DNA of 64,000 bases from Eleginops maclovinus (GCF_036324505.1 NC_086366.1:9909427-9973426), one strand, 5' to 3'. Counted from the first letter of the stretch, positions 23,166-38,674 are shown. The notes: generated by a model not told the origin, from the sequence alone. Made by a program: numbers and translations.

Positions 23166-24008
23166 AAGGACCATTAGCGTAAAAGTGGGACCCTTTAGAC
23201 TGCCAATAGATATGGGTAGTTTATATTACCTCTGGAAATTGTTGACCTTTTACAGGGAGTGTATCTTGTGCGTGATAGGAGAGGCCCAGCCTTCAAGAAA
23301 ACCAGAATTGAGTGAGAGAGGAAAATGATTGGAAGTCTTATTCAAGGTCATTTGTTTCTCATTCAAATGTGACTCCAGTGGAGCGATGCCATGTGTGTGT
23401 GATGTATCTTGTGCCGTGGGGTATTCTGATTTGCATTCATTTTTTTGAAATGCTAAAATAACAAGAGTATGGTTTATACTTGTGAAAAATTCTGAGGCAA
23501 TATTGATGTGTAATAAAACAAATATATTGTGTCTTCCCCAGGGGATATTTTCCTTTTGTGTTACACATTTTGAGTTTGATTCAATAGAATAGTGTATACT
23601 GCCCAGACTGCTGTCAGAATATTAGTAGCACTGTCTCTCACAGGAGCAGCACTTTGGACATGGAGTATGACACATTGCTGAATATTAAAAATGGTCCTGC
23701 TGATCTGAACCACATCACATGTTACGCCTTTGTTCCGTTTATTGCTGTTTTTCATTTACTGATTCTCTGTTCGAGGTGCATGGTGCTACAATGCCCGCTG
23801 CAGAAACAATGGGGTTATATTTGTATCACATTACCATACAATTACACCCAATGTGTCCAGCTATTATGACCAAAGGAGTTAGGAAATGTGTGTATAATTT
23901 ATGGCAGTATGGATTGAATGGTTTTCCACTTTATAACAAGTGTCTCTCTGCTCTGGAAGTTGATTGCTGCAGCATCGTGTTTGTCCCTGGGATAATTCTG
24001 GCCAAGGC

Positions 24009-24010
<2 letters not shown>

Positions 24011-24045
<35 letters not shown>
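24011..24045 (+). repeat. (GT)n microsatellite
   Basis: About 17 uninterrupted GT units within non-coding sequence. Confidence 0.95.
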
Positions 24046-24046
<1 letters not shown>

Positions 24047-25151
24047 CATGTTTGCTCATGCTCTTTGCCATGGCAGGGAAAAGGCTAGTTGGAATATTGG
24101 TCAGCAATGCCTTTCCCATTAGTGCCAACTGTGCCTGTGTACTGTGTACAGATTAACCATGTAAATGTGACCTTGTGCTGAGTTTGTTCTGTAGTGTGTG
24201 TCACAGTGTGTTTTGTGCGTTCTATTTTACACACGTTTTAAAAAGCACATGTATATGTACACCAGGGTCACTGTGAGTGTCTATGGATAACGTTGAACAG
24301 GTTCTCTCTGTGGTGCCTTATAGCACTATCTAGTAGTGCATGTGCTGCATTACACAAACAACCTCCCACCTAATATGGCCAGTGGGTACACAACCACATA
24401 GACTTCCATTGTAACAGGTTGAACTAGAAGTTAAAAAGGAAGGGCAATGATCTGTAAAATACAAAATTGGTACATGGGACATTGGCAAGACCTTTCCATC
24501 CTTGACTTTCATCTCTGACAACTCTAAATCCCCAAAGGAAGGAAATACTTTCTGTACATGCATAAGGTTTGCATACAGAGAACAGGGATTCATGGATGCT
24601 GACGTGTTGGGAGAGAGACTGCATTGATTGATGGATGGAGAGTGGGAAAATGGTGAGGAAGGAGGTGGGCGGATGAGAGGTAACTTGCCAGGCAGCGTGG
24701 GAGTTTGAGGGCATGTTAAAGAGTTGTGTCTATGAACATGTGTGTGTATGTGTGCCTGCTCTCTGTGTGGGCGAGCGAGCATGGGACCGAGTGATCGCTC
24801 ACATGGATGCAGTTGTCATGGCAACAGAGGATGTCGTCTTGTTCCGCAAGATCTCAACTGTCCCAGAATCCTACAGACCTCCTCTCTCTTTTCTGTTTCT
24901 GTCTTTCTTCGTCTATTCCTCCTGTTCCCATGTTCTGTTTTCTTTGTACCAAAAAACCTGCTCTCTCTTTGTTTTGTCTCCCCCTCCTCTCTTTTCTAGT
25001 CTCTCATCTCTCTCCACTGCTTTTTTGTAGATCCCTTTCTCTCTCTACATCTTGCCCCATTTCCTTTCATTTCCTCCTACTCTATCTCACTCCTCTCAGG
25101 CTGTAACAGATATAAATAGAGGTAATAAATTGCAGTGAGGCTGCCAGGTTT

Positions 25152-25274
<123 letters not shown>

Positions 25275-26776
25275 TTTCCTTTTGGCTCTAATGACCTGCA
25301 TAAACTCACTGGTGGGATATCCCTACATAGAGAGCTGTAATTCATAATATGGCCCTCCCCTTCCCCTCTGTCTGCCTTACATGGTAGAAACCCGGCCCAT
25401 TATTTTGCAGCTTTAACACTTTAGCATCAAACACAGATGCCGCTTAACTCTGACAGGCTTGTGAACCTCAAAGCTTTATAAATTGCCATCACGGATAAAC
25501 AGACATTGGTTAACTTGTGAATATCAAATAGTGAGACAAAGCCAAAGTGACGTAATATAGTACTAAATCCCTCATCTCCACAAATAGTACACAGGAAAGA
25601 AATTCTACAGTCTCAGTCGAACGCTTTTGTAAGACAGGACTTGTCTTGTCTTTTAAATTTGATGTGAGAATATAGTATGCCTTAGCCCATAGTTTTGTTT
25701 TGATTTAGTTAGGTTCAGTAATTTCCAGCTGCTAGTTTAGCAGCTAAAGAGCAAGAATTTCCCTCAGGAATTGGCATAGAGCAAAAGAGCGCTACAAGGA
25801 GAGTTACTATTAGACTTTATGTTGCTTTGTCGCCTGCTGCATGTGTACTGTAAATTGGCAAATGGTTGCTAACAATTAATCAATCAGTACTTTATGAAAG
25901 ATAAAGAGGCTATTTTTTATTCAAATATATACAGAGTAAAAATATCAGCTTGCAAACCAATAATGCACTTTGCGTGTCATTGTAGAGGCATTTGACGTGT
26001 TTTTCTTCCCAAGACCAATTACCCAGTGTGTTACCCTGGCCCAGTGCTACTGGTTGTAAAAACCCCAGCAGTGCTGGTAAAATCAATGCAACACATCACA
26101 TGCAAGGTCAAGGAATGTGACCTGCATCAGATAAATCATCTAATCCTTTTCCTCTGTTCAGTCTGTAATAACATTCCAGTGCCATGTTTACACTCACATC
26201 CAGTCAGCTGACATTCTTATACAGATCACACTCCAGCAGTTACTGGAATCTTACTGGAAAAGATATCAATGATTGAGCTCAGGGTTTGTGTACTGTATAT
26301 CTTTAAATATACCTTTGATGTTGTGTGAGTGACTGTGCATAGAGATGACCTCAGGTTCATTATCTATTAGCATTATAACAGGGGCACTAATTACACTGTA
26401 TGGTTATTAATCAGTAGTTGAATGATGACTGATTAATGTTAATCAGAATGGTATCATTTAAATATGTCTCTTGAAAGCAGTACTGTATTATTAGCTATGG
26501 ATATCATTCGCATTTATTATCACAACGTGATAATATTACTGTAAGTAAAACCAGCACCACAGGGAAATCCTTTTTTGTTTCTTGACAAAGGGACACTCAG
26601 TTAAATTAAATTCTTTTCTCTGAATGTCTAAACTGTAAATTGTGTTACCAGGCAGTCGCCAATTAAATCCAAATATCCGCCGAAAGCTATGTGTCTGTTT
26701 GTCTCACCTTTACCATCCCTCTGTGACGTGCCCTTTGCTTTATTCTTTTTCAATCTTAATCAAGTCTTTTGCGCTC

Positions 26777-26948
<172 letters not shown>

Positions 26949-28132
26949 GCAGCAGGCAATGTGATTTATAGCAGTATTAGCAACAACGTCTATCCTTGGG
27001 AGAGGGAATAAGGGAAAACTGGACCAACACATGACCACCTGAGACCTGAGAGCATACTCATTTGTCCACATTCACAGAAAGTAATGAAGAATACATGTAA
27101 AGAAAAAAATATCATTTTATTAATGTCACTTAGGTATAATACATGGAGGTTCTACTTTTGTAGAATTTTTGGGGTTAGTGTTGGAGGAAAACCTCTCACT
27201 ATTTTTGAATATCAGTTTTGGAAGAATTCTATCATTTTGGTAATACACTGCTTGGCTTGGTACTGGTCTTTAGTAAAACCAATGCTAACCAACAACAGGG
27301 AACTGCAAAATCTAACATAGAGCACTCTCAATAAACAATAGTAGTTAAATCAGGGATATTGGGACGATTTTATAGAAAAAGGCTAGGACTGACAGCACTC
27401 ATCAGTTCCTGACACAAATAAATAGAAACCTTACGAACAGACTATGTACATACAAAGATATTACATACATGAGAAATGGCCACAAAATGGCTCTACGTAC
27501 TTAAGGAAAAGTGATAAAATAGAAAATGATGGCATTGAAAAAGGGAGTCTGAGGGATAAGATGCAAGATAATGAGTGACTCTAGAGGGATCGTGACAGTG
27601 AGGCGTGATGAGGGGATGAAGAGGACATGATGATGGTGTTAGGTGGTAAAGAAAAGAGCAAATATCGTTAGAGAGAGTTTGGATGAGCCCTGAGATTTGC
27701 AGCGGGCCATTGCAGCCTCTGCACACATCTGTCTGTTCATCCCATGGGGGGGATCCACACAGAAACATCTGTCTCCTCACACAGGCCATATGCCATGTAA
27801 CACAAGCCCTCTCCATCCCCCAGCCTGGCTTTCATGTCTTTTTCTCTTTCTGTCCCCATGTCGTTGTCTTTGATGGAGCGCCAGCGGCTGGCAGAAGCTC
27901 CTTCTGCACGGCGTCATGCGTTCACTGTCTGCTTCTGCAACAGTCCTTTACAAACCAACTCCCACTTATGGACACTGAGTTGCTCACAGAGGAGAGATAG
28001 ATTTGCTGTCATAAAATGGCAAAGTTAAGAAAGCAAACTGCTGACATTACAGAGTTTTGTTTTTTTACATTGATTCCTTTGGATCAGAGGGTGGCTTCAG
28101 TTGTGGGAATTGGCCTTAATGACTGAACATCA

Positions 28133-28243
<111 letters not shown>

Positions 28244-31200
28244 AATCATTATTATTGTGATGGTCTGCATTTGACATTTTGCTGTGGGTCAGCATCTTTT
28301 TAACATTCCCAAAAGCATCGAGATCATTAATCCCAAAGGAACAATCCATATTATGACATACTCCCTAAAATAGTTTACGGATTACTGGTAGTCTACTACA
28401 TAGATGTCATGAAATCAATTTCTTTGCTTCTCTTTATACTCAACATTTAACATCTCTGAGGGAGAAATAAGGACACAGCTTGTTACTCAGCTTAACATTG
28501 CATATGTTATGCTCAAGACAATTTTAAAACTTGGCAGATTTAAAAGGGTTGGATGAGGCACCACCCGGTTTGGACGCATAATGACACAAATCAAACACAC
28601 CTACAGAGATGCACAACTAACAAACAATCAGGTGCATGCTGGGTGTTGCTATGCTAATTGTGATGACTTCTAGCATTAGCCAGGGGTGGACATGATCCGT
28701 GCCACAACTATAACTTTTAAACTTTTAAAAGTAAGGGGCGCGCTGTGCCAAAGTGGATAACTTACATGACGCAATGGTTTTTGCAATGAAGAGGGCAGAT
28801 TGTATAATGTTCTTCTTGCCCTCAGCCTGCCGCCTTCAAACAAAACAGGTGAGTAGCTGCAAGTGAACAAACTGAATGTCCAAAATGGAGTATCACAATA
28901 ACCACCTTATTTGATTTTGTGCACTACATTATGCCTTAAATGCTGGCTGAAGCTGCAGTGTGGTTATATTACTTGTAAATCTATGTATTTTCTACCTTGG
29001 TGATGCTTCTTATTGATTATTTTGGAAATGCCAGAATGTTTTATTTATGTTGCACACGACATGGTGTCCAAGGCTTTTTTTCCTATTGATATCTGTCTAT
29101 TGTTGTGAATTTCCATCGTTTTCCTCTTTTCTGATTTTTGGTAAGACTCTCTTGAGGAGCATAGTTGTATAACTAGTATTCTGTTGTTTGCATGTAGGCT
29201 GCAAAGAGCCTGCCTTTTAGAATATGAAATACACTTTCTGCCTGGATTTAAGTGCTTTGTGCAGTAATACATTTTAAAGTTCGCAGTGGTATTGAAGTTT
29301 GTTTTTTAATACCTTTTTCTTCTTGCCAAACTTAAATGAGATCCCAAGCTGTAAAGGTTGCTTGAATAAATTGCACTACAAACATCGAGACTCCGAGCAA
29401 TAAACACAGACAAAGATTTGTTATGTGCCAGTGGACATAAAGAGTGAACCACAGTTGTCATTGAGCTCACACAACTCTTATGTATCTCAGGAATCAATGT
29501 AAGCCACATACCTGTCTTAAAGGGGATTTAGAGTTGCAGTCTACAACTGATAGGTCACACTGCACTGCCCAGCATGTATTCTGAGTTACGTAGACACACA
29601 CTTAACCTGTCTATTTCTTCCCCTAGTCCACATTCATGCATAATGCATGCAACTCTTTCATGGATATTGGAAAGATAGGGAGGGAGAGAAAGACTGTTTG
29701 AATGTGAGTGTGTGACTGTTTGACAGAAACATGGAGCATAACAAGAAGAGAAAAGTTCAACTTAAATAAGGACCACAGTTTACTTTCCCTATGTTCAGAT
29801 GCTCTTCAGTCTCCTGTATTCCTTTCACCTCTTATACCCACACACCCACTCAAAATCTATCACACAGCAGCCCTGTCACTCTACTTGTCTCAGACTGCCA
29901 TTTCCCTGTGGTCCCAATCAGCACTGAGCACTGGAAGACAGATGATGGCCTTAAGCAGCACTCATTAGGTGGAGAGGGATGGAGAGGATGACCTGGAATG
30001 AGGCTGAGGTGGGAGGCGAGAAGATTGAGTGCATGTGGAGATTACAAATGTGGAACAAGAGGTTGTTGGAAATGGGAAGTGATTGTAAAGGAGAGGAGAG
30101 AAGAGTGTGGCATATAGAAAGAGAGGAGAAAGCGGGGTGCGTTTCACCCAACAATGCAATAATTAGAATTTTTGTTAGAGAGAAAAGACTACTGAACAAC
30201 TGTTATCATCATCTTAGTCTTCACTATGTCGTAGGAAATGACGAGATAAGTGAAAAGAAATAGAAATGTAGAGTAAGGGTGTGAGCCTTTCATTTAGTTT
30301 AAGGTGTGAAAGTGTGTGTCTTTGTGGTATGACCTGGGAAGCGAGAGTGAATGTCAATTTCCTTGACATTTCAGTTACATTAAGGCTTTGTCTGACATTT
30401 AAATGTACCGTTGATTTTTCTGCTTTCAAGACATTGCCGTAAAATAAGATCTGCTTGCTCTGCACGTTGCTGCAAAGACTCCCTAAACTCTCTAGAATCA
30501 TCCAGGACTAAGAGGGAGAAAAGATAATGTTTGCTCAACATTTACGGGTTGAGAGAGGAGGGCAGTTTCTACAGGGAACAGGGTAGCCAACCTAAGATGG
30601 AGAATAATGTAATGTTGAACGTGACAACATTGAATAGCTCAGGGAATTTGCTGCATTATTCTGAGAGGAACGCAAGGATATTAAATACCGATATACAGCA
30701 ACCAGCTTAAATGGGCTCCTCCTGGACTGTTCAGAGCACATCTATTATTCTGACACGTAATGGTTTATAACTGCAATTAGTGCCAAAACTCTTTGGGCTG
30801 GCGATCAACTATGTAGTTGTTAAACAAGACCTGAGGCTTATGCTTTGGTCATCAGCATGGATCATTGGAAGAAAATGTGAAGGGCTGCCCACTAATCATC
30901 CTCTGGTTGGAGTAATATAGACAGCAGGGAGCTGCCCGTCATGACCAAGGCTCAATATTAGACATAATGAGCATCCTAATGTCTGATCCAATAGGGTTTA
31001 ATCATCCATGTTCATTTCTGGAAGTAGCACCTATATCTTAAAGGTGCCAAATTCTTTTTTTTGACTTAGATTATCAGATGTAGTGTACATATTACAGATA
31101 GCCTTATAAACAAAATGAAAGGAAACCAGAGACATTTTCTTTAGAGTCACATCATCAAACCAGGCCCTGTAGACGGCACACAGCCAGCTGTTACCAAGTA

Positions 31201-32701
31201 ATTTTGTATTCATAAAGTTAATGTATGCTATGATTATTCTGTACTCTCCCCAAAGCAATACCTAATAAAGTAACCACAGATGTGGCAGTGTCAGCTTTTA
31301 TTAGACCACTAGTCTCTGAACCAAAGAGCTGTCAGCTTCAAGGGCATTTTATTTGGGTATTATCAAATCATCACAGGGCAACACTACCTGACTGAGAGCA
31401 CAATTGGGTGGCAGAGCAGGGCGAGAGGCTAGCAGATGCAGTACATGACTCATAGTGTCATTGCCTTTCAACAAGTAATCGACCATTTCCCCTGAGAATA
31501 ACCTTTCTGCCATTTCCACCATTTGCATCAGTTGACATTTTCTGTCTGTGAAGGTTTTTTAAATAATGCAGGTCATGAAATGTCTATTAAAAGTGAGAGT
31601 AAAGCAAAGCCATATCCAAGATCTGAGAAGTAATTAAACACATGTTCTTTTTAATTTCCATTACAATTTTAGCTCATGAACATACAAAATCAGAAGAATC
31701 ACTCCCCAACTCTGGGGACATGGCCATCCAAAGAGCACGTAAATGGACAATTAGCCCTGGAGATATGCACTGTCTGAGTGCCATTTGTAGTTTGAATTTA
31801 TGTACATGACCTAGGACAACCATATCCAACAATTTCCCTGCAATTTTAGAAAATGCCAATCATCTGACATCTAACCACTTGAACTAATCTGAGTGGAAGT
31901 TCTGAAGTATTTAACCTTTTGGGGTTGAGTCACACCTAAGCTCAAGGAAAGTAGGAAGTTGGTTGCATTAGTCAAATAGCACGTGAATAAAGTAAATATA
32001 TTTGAAGGGTAGAGAAGCAGAGATAATGTGGAGGCAACTAAAGTGAGTCATTTGTGCTTATGTGTCCCAAGAAATATGGAAGGGTGACCAAAAAAAAGAC
32101 ATCAACACAAGGCAGAGCTATTAAATAAAAACAGCAAATGTTTTTTTTTTAGAATGTACGGTTTTTGTAGATTCTTACCAGGTGGTACAGGTAATGATAT
32201 ATTTAATCCACCTTTTTTGTTTGTTGCATCAGCAATCACTCCTGCTACGCTCCACATATCCGTCCATATGGCACAGCAGATTTTTGTTTTTGTTCACCAA
32301 CAACTTGTTCAAAGACTGTTATTGAATAGAGTGACCTTCCTGATCTATTTGTTTTGCATTATAACATTCACATAATTACGTATGAGCTATAGATATGGAC
32401 ATTTTGTTCATGGTTGTGATGTTACAGAGGGTATTGTAAACTATGAAGTCAGCCATTTTATCGCCTCAGCAGCTCTCTGTTAGCTTAAGATGTCATGGTA
32501 TTAAATCTTGGGTCTGGTGACACTATACTCAGGTTTTCTCCTTGCTGGAGTGCGATGAGTGGTCACAGTAGGGATTTCTTTCAAGGACATAGTATTCAAT
32601 CATTTTTCAAAGCGGTATTGCATTAGAGCCAGAAACCCTGTCTTCCTCTGACAGCCCCATGGTGGCATCTTTGAAGGATGACGGCGCACTGAAGCACTCA
32701 C

Positions 32702-32790
32702 CTGTACTGAGATATTTCTCTGCAGTCTTCGGGGAATAGCGTTTGTTGTCACAACAGCGCCGAGCCGGTGCCTTTCTTGGCGAGCACATG
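32702..32790 (-). other. Exon-like GC-rich island (unassigned)
   Basis: On the minus strand, CATATTGCAG| precedes an 89-nt segment ending ACAG|GTGAGT, an excellent acceptor/donor pair. The segment is clearly more GC- and CpG-rich than its AT-rich surroundings. Two of three minus frames are open, but neither product is recognised. The plus strand offers an alternative exon-like reading (acceptor CTCTGCAG at 32724). It could be an exon of a non-coding RNA or an unknown gene, or chance. Confidence 0.2.
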
Positions 32791-33063
32791 CTGCAATATG
32801 TGTATGGAATTGTTGAAACAGGTGTCCATGTCTGCATTTATAGCAGGTAAAAGCTCCTAGGGAATGTACTGCACAGAACCAGTCAGGATATAATTGTATC
32901 TGATTTTTCGTCCCTTGGGTATTGTCTGTGCCAATCCAAATATAAACTTATATATCATGACAAACCCAAATCAATATTAGAACTGAAGTAGGTTGATTGA
33001 CAGAAAGTTAATCTGCAAACATTTTCATTATTGATTATTAATAACTTTTTGCTCTGCAGCGTA

Positions 33064-33404
33064 CACACGGTTCGGTTGTGTTGACGCTTGCCGGTGGGCA
33101 TGTCTGGCGCTTGGGGTTAACGCGACCAACAACCAATCACATTAATCTCCCGCCCTCGACCCACATACACGTGGTTTGATGGGCTAGCTCTTGTGCTGAC
33201 ATATTTGCATACGTAGGTTTGATTGGCTGGCGCTTTCGTCGACGCTTGAAAAGTTGAAATTTTCTCAATTTTCTCAACTTTCACCGCGAGCAACGGAGCC
33301 AGAGCGTAGCAAAGGAACCACAATGCAGTTCGGCAACGCTTGAAGTCACCCCATTCAAATTGAATGGGCAGGTGAGTCAAGGGTCAACGCAACAGAACCG
33401 TGTG
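33064..33404. mobile_element. Terminal-inverted-repeat element (MITE-like, about 341 bp)
   Basis: Positions 33064-33087 and the reverse complement of 33381-33404 match at 21 of 24 bases (both begin CACACGGTTC). The interior is CpG-rich against an AT-rich background and carries internal hairpins: a 7-bp-arm palindrome centred at 33359 and TTGAAATTTTCTCAA-type sequence near 33254. No transposase frame is present. No target-site duplication could be identified, so the superfamily is unresolved. Confidence 0.6.
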
Positions 33405-34988
33405 GCGGGCCGTTAACTCTGTTAAGCAAATATGCCACAAATGCTCTATTCCTTGCTACAAAGATGGGATTATTTCCTGGTTTTCTGATCGTTTGAATTG
33501 TTTTGGGTTTTGTGGTATTGTTGGAATGAAACACAACCTTTAAATACTTAAATAATTACATTTTATAGCCCAACCAACAAATTCATTTATTATGAAAATC
33601 AAAAGCAGACTAATCAACAATACAAACAATTGATGGTTGCAACTCTAATGTTTATGATAATAATATAATACAATACAAACCATACAAAACCTAAATTCAG
33701 GCCCTATGCAATGCAAATGCCTGAGTTTCATATGTGCAGAATTATTTCTTACTATGCATGTGGCTTTCCCATGATGCTCCTTCTTGAGAGATCCTCTTAT
33801 TTGGTAGTGTGGCTTTTTAGCAATTCTCCCACTCCCGTAACTACACTATTTGATATACTGCCGACAGGAAAGCAGCAGGTATGCGTCCATACTTATTGTA
33901 GTGAAGTATATAGTGGTGTAGTGGTGTCTGAAAAGGAAAAAAGGATAGATTGTCCCATTTTAAATACACATACTGTACATGCAAATGCCTTTCAGGGGTA
34001 TAATTACAGTGTAGATTTTACACAAACTCATTGAACTTCTCATGGTTATAGAGATGTAGGTCTGCAACTTAAAATAAACATGGCAATCTCCATCCTTCAT
34101 GTTTTTGTGAAAAACAAATACATTTTTCTTCTATTTAATGGCCGCCATACAACAGCATTATCCCCACTGACAGGGCAACAGTGGCCCAGCTGGTTTCTGC
34201 CAAGAATAGTAACATATTCTTCCTATATTTTCTCACCTACTAATAAGAATGTTGCCAGCTGTGGTGTTTGCAGAAATGCTGCCTGCCAGAGCCATTATAC
34301 CATAAATTGGACAAAAATAATGAGAATAAAGGACATACGAAGCTTCAACCAAACAAAGAGGCAGCCTGGGAAGCCGCAGTGATACACAAACCGATTCCAA
34401 TAATGAATGTTTCTAGGAAAGGAAAGATTATAGGTCTGTCTTTATGAGGAGCTTCATAATCAGCTGCTTTTGTGACGATACTATTATTATAACAGTAGCA
34501 TCGGCAGCCGTGATGTCAGTTACATGATTTGAGATATATTTACTCCCTCAAAGGAACATTTAAAGCTCTTAAATCAACCGTTGAGCTAGATAATGTGACA
34601 TGGGGTTAGAATGAATAGGTGGTGCTGTTGTATATCCCATACCGGTCCACCATCACCAGCTTTATTATAATGTAACACTGCAGAAAATGAGCACTCAATG
34701 AGTTGCTCAAGGTATGATCCTTATGACAGTGTAACTTGAATTTTGAACACAACATATAGATAAAGTACCTCCTAAATGTTTCGAAAAGAGAATCTATACG
34801 CAGTGATGCATTCTGAAGAGTACTATTTTTTTCATACGGCAAAAACCTTTGCAAACAGACCATGTGTTTATTTGTTATGTGGCTGATAAAACATCAAACA
34901 CTCCCTCCATCCCCCCGGCCTCTCTTCCTCTCTTCTCTCTGTCCCTTTCCACATATTCTGCACGCATTTATCTGGGAACTTTGTTACT

Positions 34989-35050
34989 GTGTGTGTGTGT
35001 CTGTGTGTCTGTGTGTCTGTGTGTGTCTGTGTGTGTCTGTGTCTGTGTCT
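34989..35050 (+). repeat. (GTGTGTCT)n-like microsatellite
   Basis: Imperfect GT-rich repeat with periodic TCT/TGTC interruptions. Confidence 0.9.
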
Positions 35051-37819
35051 TTCCATATCTGTGTGACAGGGGTGCAGCTGTGGTGTGTTGGAGCAGTGCT
35101 AACAGGCAGGACATGGTGAGCCCTGGATCATACTCCTTAGCTAATTGTCTCATTGCTATTCAGGCGTCCAAAGTTTAAAACTGGCAGTGCAGAGTCCTGA
35201 TTCATGTGGGAACAGAGACACACTCACACACCCTCTAACACTGCAAACATGAGATGGCCACTAACGCACACACAAGCCATCCATCCATACACACAAATTG
35301 TACGTGGGTCATCAAATTTGGCTGTCCATCTATGATCATGTAAATAATATTATAAGGATATAAGTCCAAACTACTGTGGCTATAGGGATTAAATTGAGTT
35401 CAGACTTGTTGAATATCATCAAATATAAAGAGACAGAAAATGACGAAACCCAGAATCTGAAAAATGTCCAAATTGCCCTACATTTAATAAAAGTAGTGAA
35501 GCTTTCAAGTGTGTAATGTCATGGTTACATTTAAGATAGCAATGCTTCACATTAGGGCTCAGGGTTAGGTGGACAGCAGGCCATTGGAAGAAGTGATAAG
35601 ACTGACTGACTTCTGTTAAAACAAACCAATGGAAAATGGAGTAAACGTGACTTTAACAACCTGACCTACTATACCAGAGCATCCAGGTCTTTCTATGCCT
35701 TTTATTTTCTGTACTATCTGAGCATAGAAACAAAGGAAACAAACCCAGACAGGCTCTTGGAGATAGATTATGTTTGTATGAGTCATTTCCAGTCAATTGG
35801 CCTGCCAAACTGACTTTCTGATTGAGGAAAAACAAAGGAATAATTTATGTTCCGCTTGTTAGACGCTTGCTTCAATGTTTGTCTCAGACTTTTATCCATA
35901 ACCACACAACACTGCCACTCTCTCTTTCTCATTTCCCTTCTCTTTACTTTGCTCCTCCTCTCTATCTCCCACTCAGTCTCTCTTTTGCTTCTCTCTCTCT
36001 CTCTGAAGGAGAATGTATTGACCGGTTGACATTTCTAAAGTTGACAAATGTCCTGCTGATATAACATGGAATAACATGGAATCACTCTGCCTTTCTCCCG
36101 GAAGGTACCGCATTTATTTATTGTTACCACATTTGCTTAACCTCCAACAGTACAATGATTTGCACCCCTGAGTGCTCTTCATGTACCTCATGAGATAGAT
36201 GAACACATATTATTTTATAATAGTGATCATGTAATTTATACACATATATATATATCTCTGACAACGACATACTGTTGAGTCCCTTTAAGCCCAACCCATA
36301 GTCCCCCCACACAGTGTGGTTTTACTCATGTTACCTAGTTAAGACTCTCAGGACTGTGTGGGCGTGTACGAACTGTGCATGATCAACATTTCTCTCATCC
36401 TTCTGTTAGTTTATTGTTCCTATTGTGGCAGAACAACACACACTTCAAAATGATTATTTAGGTATGACAACATTATGAAATTAGCCAAATAGCTCCACAT
36501 CCATCTTACTGACTATAGGTCTTATGCTGCAGAGTAATGAGTTACTACATCTGTGATGATTAGTGAAGAAACACAGAAATATAATCTGTGTTATTAGCAA
36601 GAAATTCAGAAATAAAGAGTGGTAGACAGAAAAATGTAAATGTCAAGTAGCATAACATTGAATTTAAGTACAGCACTTTGGTAAATGTACAAGATTCCAA
36701 AACAATGATGACGGTATAAAAATAATAGAAAATCATACATGATATAATTAAAACTGGGTTTTGTTCTCACAGATTTCTTTTATATTATTTCCTATATCAG
36801 ATTAGGCTTCTCTTCTGTCAAATCAGTACAGATGATGATCTCTAGCCTAAAAAAACATCAGGAAAAAAAGACTTTCTAGTAATGTGTGAATTTATTTCTT
36901 GGGTCAGATATATCCTACATGCATTCTTGATTCACCACAATGTGCATTTAATGGTGTGGTCTGGACATAGAGTGACATCTAGCGGGGACAAAAAGCACTG
37001 TTATGTTGTGATGTAACCATAGATGTCTGGGTGTAACCTTGACAGCATCAAATTGTCCTCTGTAAATACAAAGTTTAGTCCAATATTGATTTTTGAGTTT
37101 ATTAGATATGTATACTTTGTGAGGAAAACATCTTAACCATAAATCAGCAAACAATAAACACATGCCTAGGCCTTTTCAATGTAAATCTACGCAACTATTT
37201 TATCAATCAACACTTCCAAACACCTTCCTTGTTGTTTTTGCATTCTCAATTGGTTTACCATATAAAAACATAATACATAATAAGCCCTGTCATGCAGAAC
37301 ACATTTCTGTAAAATGAAATCCCACACCCCATACCATGTATAAAGCGCTCTCTGTTACAGCCTGATGTGGATAATTCTCCGATCCCATCTTGGCCAGCCT
37401 TTTGGCTTGCACTCTCAACTCGTTACTTGTTTGGCCGAAGAACCAGGATTTGCAAATCCTTCTTGTACCAAATTGGCTCTCGGGGAAAGACAACCACGTC
37501 ACCCAGAATCCCTAGTGGTGGCCATTACTCAAAACTATTCATGCATAGGAGACGCTGAGCAGAATGGGAAAACGATTTCAACATTGCTGAGAGGGAACAG
37601 CTGCAGAATTCTGCTGTTGGAGGATGACAGATCTCACTTTCCCCTTCCTCACGCTCAATCTCTCATACTTTCTTTCTCCTCTCTATTTTGGTCTCCAAAT
37701 CTTAGTTAACTTTTTTTCTTTCTACTGATTTTTTCCGCTGCTTATTTCAGCTCATCTTTCGCTCTTTCAGTCACTTTCTTTTCCAAAGTCTTTCCTTACT
37801 TCTGTCTGTCTGTCTCTCA

Positions 37820-37843
37820 CACGCACGCACGCACGCTCACTCG

Positions 37844-37927
<84 letters not shown>
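37820..37927 (+). repeat. (CACG)n-(CA)n microsatellite
   Basis: A short CACG/CTCG section is followed by about 80 bp of pure CA. Confidence 0.95.
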
Positions 37928-37932
<5 letters not shown>

Positions 37933-38237
37933 GGCTCCTATTGCATTTCAGCATGGTAAAAAGGGAATAAGGGAATAGGGAATAACAACATGTTTGTGTT
38001 ACTTGGTGTGCATGTGTGCAAGTGGAACTGCAGCAGTGAATATCCCAAAGTAATACTGTAAATCTGCCAGATGTGAGTAATAATTAAAGCTAGAAGTAGT
38101 AGAAGTAGAGTATTCTGTTATTTTTATGGTTGGAAAATCAGCTTTGAGGGTGAGCTGTTAGCTGCGAAAGATGTGTGACGGGTTACTAAATCTCTAAATA
38201 ACCACAGAAATAGAAACATGGATATAAAATGAGCTGT

Positions 38238-38238
<1 letters not shown>

Positions 38239-38315
<77 letters not shown>
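38239..38315 (+). repeat. (CA)n microsatellite
   Basis: About 38 CA units. The 3' flank (AAGCAAGCAGCAGGCAATATGATTTATA) closely resembles the 3' flank of the CA tract ending at 26947, suggesting duplicated or repeat-associated flanks. Confidence 0.9.
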
Positions 38316-38316
<1 letters not shown>

Positions 38317-38674
38317 GCAAGCAGCAGGCAATATGATTTATATTCATTACAATATTAATATACCAACATTTAGGAGGTTGTAAAAAATTCTAATTCAACT
38401 CCACCTCTCTGTCCGTGTGTGAATTTGAATTTTAGTTTAGAACATGCCTGCTTGTGCATGTAAAGTGTGTGTGTGTGTGCGTGTGTGCGTCTGTTAGTAA
38501 AGCACCATCTGGAAACAATAGAGCAGTAGATGCTGTCACTTTCCTTTTACCTCAGGCTTTTGAGCGAGTTCTTAAACAAACACTCAATTCACTCATAGTA
38601 AATTACAGGAAGGAAATTGGAGCTGCAGACTTAGATATTTGGAATCTGTTTCTTTCTCTCTCCTTCTTTCTGTA

